Positions 56,378 to 64,000 of a stretch of DNA of 64,000 bases are shown in pieces. The translations under genes and the position numbers were made by a program. Where the stretch lies: assembly GCA_933207985.1 (NCBI GenBank), contig OW240916.1:311412767-311476766 (forward strand), given 5' to 3'. Each line of letters begins with the position of its first letter. The stretch's first letter is position 1. The notes beneath the pieces are model-generated. The model had not been told where the DNA came from. It ran no database searches and saw only the letters and a program-made list of their open reading frames with translations. This stretch comes from Pelobates cultripes (taxonomy: Eukaryota; Chordata; Amphibia; Anura; Pelobatidae).

Positions 56378-57330
56378 TCAAGTGGTAGATGGGTTTTCCG
56401 TTCCGGATCTTAGTACAAATGGGGATGTGGTTGCAGGGTCCCATGATGGAGTAAGGTGTGGATCAGACATGACAGCCATCATGTCCATGAGGCCCAATGC
56501 TGAGAGCAAAGTGTGAGCTTCAGCCGCTGATGTTAGGTTATGTATAGCCCTGTTGTGAGTGATAAGGAGGGATTTTGGTGTCCTCCATCTACAGGCCACC
56601 CCAGCGAAGTGTAGGTGACTAGTAAAAGATTTCAGTGATTTCCTCCATTGCAATGTGGCTTTGGATAAGTCTTGGTAGAAAGTCAATTAGGACTCAAAAA
56701 TGAGTGGAGTCTTACCTTTCACTACTACCATGATGTGCCATTTTTCTTGAGGCAGGAAGTAACGAGAATATCATCTCCAGCAACAGGCAAAGCAGATTAT
56801 TTTTTTGGCTACTACTGGTGAAAGTAGTGAGGTCAGAAGCCATCTCATGTAGTGTGGCAGTCCTTTCCTAGTAACCATAGCTGGTATGTCATGTATCTTA
56901 CTGTGGTTGCAGCAATACCGGTCTTCTTGAGCTGAGATTTGCAACGAGAAAGCCTGTTGAGTTGTTTGTAGTTTGGAGTCCTTCATGGTGGTGGATGTGT
57001 CACTTTGTTGTGAGGGGTTGTTGGAGTGACTAGGCCCTCCATGGGCACCATCTTGGCTGGTGCATGCCAATAGAGAAAGGCTACAATGGGCCACTGATCA
57101 ATTATGGTCTCTGTGATAGAGACCCCATTGTCGGAGTGTCACAAGTCATTTGTTGTGGCAACTGGTCATTCATCTCTTGGAGGCAGGCCCTGCTCAGGAG
57201 GTGCTGGAAAGGCCGGAATGACCGGAAATGCAGGCATGAAGTAGGCAATTCGGCTACGGCTGTTTTGGGGTATATGGAAATGGCATCTGGCGATGCAGCA
57301 GGTTTCCCCAGATCTGGATTTGATGTTCGT
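56378..57330 (-). pseudogene. L1-type LINE ORF1 remnant
   Basis: The minus strand, from high to low coordinate, shows LQTTQQAFSLQISAQEDRYC and NHSKIHDIPAMVTRKGLPHY, resembling the end of a coiled coil and the start of the RNA-recognition domain of L1 ORF1 proteins (NNLKIRGIPE is typical). After frameshifts it shows LTFYQDLSKATLQWRKSLKS, FTSHLHFAGVACRWRTPKSL and LLITHNRAIHNLTS, the C-terminal domain. Such proteins bind RNA and chaperone reverse transcription. No ORF2 is attached and several stops interrupt it. The plus-strand ORF at 57064-57348 is a shadow. Confidence 0.72.
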
Positions 57331-57648
57331 TTAGCTGGATGGCTTTGAGATGCCTTGATATTGCACAGATTTTTGCTAAAGATGCAAGAGCAGCCAGAAA
57401 TGGAGTATGGTCTGGTTTACCAACTGTTGTTTTTTTAACCTCCTATTTTAGAGAAATCCACAAATTTGCTAGTAATTCTGCTTGCTTAATGTTTGGATAA
57501 AATGCGATTTTCTATCCTTTAAGGTTAAGTTGTATTGTCATGAGAGGTACCCTTTACAGGGAAAACAACCTTTTTTTTGTGGTGGGCTTCAAGTTCCCTT
57601 TCATTACAAGTTCCGTTCTATTCCCTTCCTATTTTTGGTTAAAAAATG
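57331..57648. other. Unassigned
   Basis: Sequence between the L1 remnant and the MITE cluster. It may be L1 5' sequence; not recognisable. Confidence 0.35.
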
Positions 57649-58161
57649 TAAAGGAATACTATAGTGTCAGGAATACAAACATGTATTCCTTTAACATGTA
57701 TTCCTGACACTATAGCATTAAACTAAACTATTTAGGTCCCCTCTGATTGCACAACTTTTTTTCACACACCACAGTGAGACTGGCCCCGCTTACCCCACTC
57801 TTGATGGAGCAATCATGATAATCTCAGCCAAACCAAAGCTTTGGGAAGCTATTGCGCATGTGCGTCAAAATGCTGCACTGTGCCAATCAACATCTCCACA
57901 TGGAGATGCATTGAACCAGTGCATCTCTCTGGGGAACAATCAGCTACTCCATGCAGAGCATGGAGATGCTAAACGTCAGTGCTACAAAGTGTGTGAAGTC
58001 TGAGTGATGGCCACTAGAGGTGCTCCAAGGCAGCAATGTAAACACTGCCTTTTCTCCGAAAAGATAGTGTTTGTACTGCTTAGCATACAGGGACAGGCCA
58101 TAGACACCAAAACCACTACATTAGGACTGTAGTGGTTCTGGTGACTATAGTGTCCCTTTAA
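57649..58161 (-). mobile_element. TTAA MITE, reverse orientation
   Basis: Left edge GTAAAGGAATACTATAGTGT (TTAA changed to GTAA) with the hairpin CAGGAATACAAACATGTATTCCT. The right edge ACTATAGTGTCCC then TTTAA has the hairpin CCAAAACCACTAC / GTAGTGGTTCTGG. A central GAGATGCATTGA / AGTGCATCTCT fold-back is visible. 513 bp, non-coding. Confidence 0.78.
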
Positions 58162-58315
58162 GTTTACTTAATTTCAACACTGAGATAATGTCATTGCAGC
58201 CAAACACATGCCTTGCATAGGGATGAGAGGTTCATGCAGCAAAACACAGTGCTCCTCAAATCAAATCTATGAAAAGCATTGATTGAAGATCACTAGAGAT
58301 GTGGTTATCCCTGAA

Positions 58316-58422
58316 ATAGATATATAAATAGATAGATAGACAGACAGATGATAGACAGACAGATTTATACATACATATACAAACAGATGATAGACAGATT
58401 AGATAGATAGATAGATAGATAT

Positions 58423-58466
<44 letters not shown>
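58316..58466. repeat. GATA tetranucleotide microsatellite
   Basis: TAGA/GACA units, longest pure run near 58430-58466. The 121-codon SIYLSIYLS ORF on the minus strand comes from it. Confidence 0.95.
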
Positions 58467-58752
58467 TGTAGAATATAACAGAACACAAAACTAAACAGAG
58501 AAAAAAAATCCATATAGTATTCTACTGTATAAATACAAGAAATATGTTGGAATATTTTTGGTTGTAGGATCCAATATAGACTATTATAGTAGAAAGAAAG
58601 AAACATTGTCCAGACTAACACAGTTTATTGCACTTACTTAAAAGTATAATAAAAAAAACATCCATCCATCCACAGAGGAGATGCCAAAAAATGAATCTAT
58701 TAAGCCTATGACCCATTGGTGGAAAGTCCCACCACCCCTACACATTTCATCC
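58467..58752. other. Unassigned spacer
   Basis: AT-rich, nothing seen. Confidence 0.4.
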
Positions 58753-59145
58753 TTAGAGGGAAACTATAGTGCTAGGAATATACAGATGTGTATTCCTAGC
58801 ACTATAGTACCCTCTTCCCCTCCCTCCCTTGATAAAGGGTTAACACCTTACCTGAACCAGGCTCTGCCTCAGTTCCATCTCCATCCACATCATTAAAGTT
58901 TTCCTAAGTGATTTTAGTTGATGTCCAGGCTCATTTAACAGACCTGAATTTGCTAAGGATCCAGAAGCGCCTCTAGTCGCCGTCTGGTAGGCAGCCACTA
59001 GAGGTACAGTTAACCCAGCAAGGTAATTATTGCAGTTTCTCAATATCTGCTTTAATTGCAATTGCAGGGTTGAGGGTACAGGGACACTGCACCAAGACCA
59101 CTCCAATGAGCGGAAGTGGTCTGGGTGCCTGTAGTGTCCCTTTAA
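58753..59145 (-). mobile_element. TTAA MITE, reverse orientation, 393 bp
   Basis: Left edge TTAGAGGGAAACTATAGTGC with the hairpin CTAGGAATA...TATTCCTAG. The right edge AGTGTCCC then TTTAA has the hairpin ACCAAGACCACT / AGTGGTCTGGGT. Shorter than its relatives. Confidence 0.75.
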
Positions 59146-59714
59146 TGTGACTTCCTCAGAGGCAATGAAACTTCATACAATCACTACAATAATATTCAAA
59201 GTAATAAACGAATTACTTGTATCCAAACATTGTAACACTGTCAGGATTTTCTGTCTTTTTCTTTGTTTGAATTTGTTATACCTTACCATGCCCAGCTCCG
59301 AAACTAATCCTTCTATGTAAGAATGTATGTGTGGGAATACATTGTAAACAATATGTATCATTTCAACACACATTTTAGGCTATAGTTCTTTGGAGAGTTG
59401 TCACACTGCTGCCTGACTAATATCATTTGTCCTCAGATAATAATATCACAAGAAACAAATTAAACATTTAATAGCACAGAGTGTTTTAATAGCTGCAAGG
59501 ATTTAAACCGCTCACTGCGGAAGACATCCTTAGAAATCAGTCATAAATGTAGTTAAAAACTCAATATTGAGTCAAGAAAAAGATGCAGAAATATTTTAGG
59601 CATATTTTAAGTACTAGAGGATCTTGAATAATATACTAAACTTCAAGTTTGCACCTTAATTGCACAATATTGTTAAATTATCTTAGTTGAAAAAAAAAAT
59701 CAAATGCAAGTGAC
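59146..59714. other. Unassigned
   Basis: AT-rich spacer between MITEs; no feature seen. Confidence 0.4.
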
Positions 59715-60197
59715 ACAGCTTAATGTAGTAATTCTGGTGAGTATAGTAGCTCCCTTCAGGCATGTTCCTGTAAACACTGCCTTTTCAGAGAAAAGGCAGT
59801 GTTTACATTACCCCTAGGGACACCTCCAGGTGGCCACTCCTTAGATGGGGGGCTTCCTGGCTCATGGCTGCACAGTAAGCAGCCCTACCGTTCAGTGTCC
59901 CGACACTCTGCATGGAGACGCTGAATTTTCCTCATAGAGATGCATTGATACAATGCATCTCTATGAGGAGGTCCTGATTGGCCAATACGGCATTTGGCCC
60001 CGCCTCGTGCCAATTTTAGCTAATCCAATGTTAATGGGAAATAATTGATTGGCTAAAAATCAGGCATTTTGATGATGTCACAAAGGGGCGGGGCCATAAC
60101 CGGCAGACCCGCGTGACACTGGAAATAAGGTGAGTTTTAAACTTTGGGGCGGTAAGGAATACATGTTTGGGTTCCTGACCCTATAGTGATCCTTTAA
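59715..60197 (+). mobile_element. TTAA MITE, left end truncated
   Basis: Begins inside the left hairpin (AGCTTAATGTAGTAATTCTG). It has the central hairpin CTCATAGAGATGCATTG / CAATGCATCTCTATGAG and the right end CTATAGTGATCC then TTTAA. Nearest relative is the copy at 61.2 kb. Confidence 0.75.
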
Positions 60198-61194
60198 AAT
60201 GCTTGTTTTTTAGTCTTATTATATGGGTTGAGAGTTGGGCATCTTCAAGACCATTAGCCTTTGAAGTAGATTATGTATAAAGAAAAATAAGGCTCTGAAA
60301 TTCAACATTTTGCACCAGATTAAAAAGATTTGGGTTTTTAGTTATAATGTATATAGTGATTTTAAATGGATGCCATCAGTCACTATTTATTGATGTCTTA
60401 AAAATAGAAATTAAGAACAGCATTGATGGAGGATTGGACAAGGCATCGGCAGTGATCTGGATATAAGATAGAACTTTTTATTGTTTAATGGGGGTGTTGC
60501 AAAATACTCATAAATCAAAGTGCTCTCCTATCTTTTTAATAATGATGAGTAATGTTTCACTGACCTTTACAGAGACATTTGCATTCCTTTTTAAAGAACA
60601 TTTTGGGTACAGAAATATTCAGTAATTTAAAGCACAGATTGACCAAGAGTAGAAGATATTTTCAATAGCTGTCATAACATCCATTTTTAAAGTAAATTCA
60701 AATCATTATGGATACTAAAACAAACTTCTGAGAATTTGATGTCAGAGGAAAACTGTGCTATTAAAAAATGATTAATACATGAGTGAGACTAATTAAAAAG
60801 GTTATGTAAGGAACTTTCCCCTAATACAATGTAGCAGTACTATAGAAATAGGAGGGAAATGAATAAGAAGAGTTAGAAAGTTATAGCTATGCATAGAATT
60901 ATTAAAATACGTATTTTATAGTCAGTTTAGAGTAGACAAAGAGTAAGATGAGTGCTTTCAGAGGAACAAGGTCACATGCGAGTTGAAGGAAACAATTGGT
61001 ATTTTGAACAGAAGCATTTTATTCAGATTCTAAATTAGCAATATATCTTAAGCATTGACAAAAGAAAGAACATTGCATGCTAAAATACATATAAAATGCA
61101 AAAAAAAAACAAACATTATTTCATACAATAAAATAGGATTTAATTTGTTGGGTTCTATATTTTTCTCTGCTATCACTGTACCACTGCCCCACTA
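60198..61194. other. Unassigned
   Basis: AT-rich, no element ends or coding signal. Confidence 0.4.
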
Positions 61195-61761
61195 TTAAAG
61201 GGACACTATAGTCACCAGAACAACTACAGCTTAATGTAGTTGTTCTGGTGAGTAGAATCATTACCTTCAGGTTTTTTTCATGCAAACACTGCCTTTTCAG
61301 AGAAAATACAGTGTTTACATTGCCTCTAGGGACACCTTCAAGTGGCCACTCCTTAAATGGCCACTGGAGGTTTCCTGAGTCAGTGCTGTCGAAAAAGTTT
61401 CCCTGACGTTCAGTGTCCCCACGCTCTTCATGGAGACGCTGAACTTTTTCTCATAGAGATGCATTGATTTAATGCATCTCTATGAGGAGGTCCTGATTGA
61501 CCAAAATGGCATTTGGCCCCGCCCTGTGCCAATTTTAGGCCATGCAATGCTTTCCCTATGGAATTATTTAAAAATTGGTCATTTTGATGATGTCACAATG
61601 GGGGCTGAACCAGCACTGGCGGACCCGTGCTGCACTGGAAATAAGGTGAATTTTGAACTTTTATAGGGGGAATAAGTGGGACAAGTCTCCTAAATGGTGG
61701 GTTAAACACTATAGGGTCAGGAATGCGTGTTTGTGTTCCTGAGCCTATAGTGATCCTTTAA
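61195..61761 (+). mobile_element. TTAA MITE, best preserved copy
   Basis: TTAA at 61195-61198, then AGGGACACTATAGTCACCAG. The end-hairpin ACCAGAACAACTACA / TGTAGTTGTTCTGGT is perfect. The central hairpin is CATAGAGATGCATT / AATGCATCTCTATG. The right hairpin is TATAGGGTCAGGAA / TTCCTGAGCCTATA, and the edge is TGATCC then TTTAA (TTAA 61758-61761). 567 bp, no coding capacity. Superfamily inferred from the TTAA site only. Confidence 0.85.
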
Positions 61762-62087
61762 GTGGAGACTCACCAGGTTGGATATATAGCCTCAACACTA
61801 TAAAAGTGAAACTGTGCAATATACTGTGAACATCTACAGAACTCCAAAATGGTTAGGAATATATTTGAACATATTTGTTTGTGTCATTCAAGATATTATG
61901 AAACAATTTTTTTTAAGAATACAGTCAACTGAGAGATAAAGTTGAGAATAGTTTTACAGCATCGAGGATGATATCTGGGTGACAGTTGATGTTTTGGTAG
62001 ACTTTCATTAAGAGTTAATATTTGTATCTTTCACTCTTCACCTCTACCCACCCATACATCATTTTATACCTCAAGCATCTAAACAAA
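61762..62087. other. Unassigned spacer
   Basis: AT-rich, nothing seen. Confidence 0.4.
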
Positions 62088-62116
62088 TCTATCTATCTAT
62101 CTAGCTATCTATCGAT
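62088..62116. repeat. ATCT tetranucleotide run
   Basis: CTATCTATCTAGCTATCTAT-type repeat. Confidence 0.85.
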
Positions 62117-62344
62117 CTATTAATCATTATTATTATTATTATTTTTAAATCACAAACAAATTCCGCAACGCTGTACAATGGGTGGACTAACAGACACATA
62201 TTTATAACCAGACGAGATGAACACACAGGTACAGAGGGGTTAATGGGCCGCGCTCAATGGGCTTACATGCCAGAGGGAGTGGAGTATTGTGATTCAAAAG
62301 GAAAGGGTAGTGTAGACAAGTAGGTTGCTAGAATAGTATTTACT
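62117..62344 (-). mobile_element. L2-like LINE 3' part, split by a CR1-like insertion
   Basis: ATTATTATTATTATTTTTAA, then TTCCGCAACGCTGTACAATG and GCGCTCAATGGGCTTACATG are the complement of L2 tail blocks. Its upstream coding part reappears at about 63553. Confidence 0.6.
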
Positions 62345-63552
62345 ATAGGACAGTGAAACATAGAATGTGACGGCAGATAAGAACCATTCGGCCCATCTAG
62401 TCTGCCCAATTTTCTAAATACTTTCATTAGTCCCTAGCCTTATCTTATAGTTAGGATAGCCTTATGCCTATCCCACGCATGCTTAAACTCCTTTACTGTG
62501 TTAACCTCTACCACTTCAGCTGGAAGGCTATTCCATGCATCCACTACCCTCTCAGTAAAGTAATACTTCCTGATATTATTTTTAAACCTTTGTCCCTCTA
62601 ATTTAAGACTATGACCTCTTGTTGTGGTAGTTTTTCTTCTTTTAAATATAGTCTCCTCCTTTACAATGTTGATTCCCTTTATATATTTAAATGTTTCTAT
62701 CATATCCTCCCTGTCTCGTCTTTCCTCCAAGCTATACATGTTAAGAGCCTTTAACCTTTCCTGGTAAGTTTTATCCCGCAATCCATGAACCAGTTTAGTA
62801 GCCCTTCTCTGAACCCTCTCTAAGGTATCAATATGCTTCTGAAGATACGGTCTCCAGTACTGTGTACAATACTCCAAGTGAGGTCTCACCAGTGTTCTGT
62901 ACAATGGCATGAGCACTTCCCTCTTTCTACTGCTAATACCTCTCCCTATACAACCAAGCATTCTGCTAGCATTTCCTGCAGCTCTATTACATTGTCTGCC
63001 TATCTTTAAGTCATCAGAAATAATCACCCCTAAATCCCTTTCCTCAATTGCTGAGTTTAGGACTCTATCAAATATTCTGTACTCTGCCCTTGGGTTTTTA
63101 AGTCAAAAAGACATATCTTACCATCAAGACCTTCTGCAATATCACTAATAAAAATATTAAAGAGAATGGGTCCAAGTACAGATCCCTGAGGTACCCCACT
63201 GGTGACAAGTCCAAGCTTCGAATATATTCCATTAACTACAACCCTCTGTTGCCTGTCACTCAGCCACTGCCTTACCCATTCAACAATATTGGAATCCAAA
63301 CTTAAAGATTGCAGTTTATTGATAAGCCTTCTATGTGCAACAGTGTCAAAAGCCTTACTGAAATCTAGGTAAGCAATGTCTACTGCACCACCCTGATCTA
63401 TAATTTTAGTTACCCAATCAAAAAAATCAATAAGATTAGTTTGGCATGATCTCCCTGAAGTAAATCCATGTTGTCTCTGATCTTGAAATCCATGGCAGGA
63501 AAGGAATCATTAATTAATAGTTTAATTGATATTCTTTCCTGAAGAAATTAGT
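62345..63552 (-). pseudogene. CR1-like LINE RT and 3' end, FADD region deleted
   Basis: On the minus strand the order is a degenerate [12 protein letters not shown] stretch, [20 protein letters not shown] (motif A, frame near 63390-63300), [45 protein letters not shown], then a jump near 63100-63050 to a frame reading ERDLGVIISDDLKIG. The catalytic ADD box and about 70-80 residues are therefore missing. The C-terminal part is open for 195 codons ([42 protein letters not shown]). The 3' end contains GATGGGCCGAATGGTTCTTA. It is a different family from the LINEs at 1.6 and 26 kb. Confidence 0.85.
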
Positions 63553-63740
63553 TTTCAATTATTTTTTGTAGGAATGGAGACTGGGTGAGCGTCTAACGGA
63601 AAAGGGAAGGGAGTTCCACAGGAACGGTGCAGCCCTGGAGAAGTCTTGAAGGTAAGCATCAGAGGTGGGCGTATGAACAGAGGATAGATGTAGGTCTTCG
63701 GCAGAGTGAAGAGGCCTAGACGGAACATAGTTGTGTATTA
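63553..63740 (-). mobile_element. L2-like LINE, second part of the split copy
   Basis: GGAGTTCCACAGGAACGGTG followed by GAGAAGTCTTGAA is a diverged version of the ATTCCATAGGTAGGG...CGAGAAGTCCTGCAG end of the L2 ORF at 26.6 kb (FSRAAPFLWNSLPF type coding on the minus strand). Confidence 0.55.
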
Positions 63741-64000
63741 GAAAGGATACTCTAATCTATCAATTTTTTTTACTTTTATTTTAATTATTTTCTTAATTTT
63801 AATAGCCTGTGTAATCACTTCAATATTTATGAGATGGTAGACAAGGATTATTCATACTGGCAATGGTGAGAATTGATGGGTTGGTGCAAAGGGGATTGGG
63901 GAACCCTAGTCAATAAGATATGGGATTTAATAGTTTCCAACCAGAGGACTGGTGGCATTCCCTGGTTCACTTTAGGAGGAGGGGATTAAGGGTATATGTT
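63741..64000. other. Unassigned to window end
   Basis: AT-rich, then a GAACCCTAGTCAATAAGATA stretch; nothing recognised. Confidence 0.4.

Noticed and set aside
58256..58621. 121-codon minus-strand ORF with SIYLSIYLS repeats
   Set aside because: Translation of the GATA microsatellite.

Overview
The window looks like AT-rich vertebrate intergenic or intronic DNA, most likely from a frog. The basis is its repeat mix: L2-like and CR1-like LINEs, a Penelope-like element with a hammerhead-like core, palindromic hAT MITEs, TTAA-flanked elements opening with a CCCCTTAAGGAC-type end, and a full-length Tc1-like transposon. The frog assignment is inference from memory of repeat families. I found no convincing host protein-coding gene, rRNA or tRNA. 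The only host-exon candidate is a weak signal-peptide-like ORF with plausible splice sites near 34.5 kb on the minus strand.

Layout. 0-6 kb: L2 3' tail, a truncated TTAA-type element, a broken RT-bearing LINE, an antisense L2 endonuclease fragment, and an L2 tail split by a probable solo LTR. 6-16 kb: one TTAA MITE, a ~460 bp direct duplication whose second copy ends in a palindromic hAT MITE with an exact 8-bp target duplication, and two minus-strand solo LTRs of one family, each with its own 5-bp duplication. 16-30 kb: TTAA MITEs, a fold-back of a Penelope-like segment, a LINE inserted into a CA-type repeat and itself interrupted by an L2, a hAT MITE, a Penelope-like segment with a hammerhead-like core, and a LINE C-terminal fragment. 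30-45 kb: a TTAA-bounded element containing a smaller relative, a TA-flanked element carrying a hAT MITE, the second palindromic hAT MITE, and two inverted L2 tails. 45-50 kb: a 36-bp minisatellite split by a 660-bp hAT-like element and changing to a 45-bp minisatellite, then the intact Tc1-like transposon. 50-64 kb: a 1.3-kb hAT-like element carrying BANP and RFX type motifs plus a minisatellite, an antisense L1 ORF1 remnant, four clustered TTAA MITEs, and a CR1-like LINE nested in an L2.

The one intact gene is a 338-aa transposase at 48631-49647 with a D144/D237/E275 triad (DD37E), complete outer and inner terminal repeats and a TA duplication. This transposon is probably the youngest large element in the window. 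All other protein-like segments are decayed retrotransposon pieces. Their nesting, target duplications and shared mutations give the relative order of insertions. No family assignment was checked against a database.
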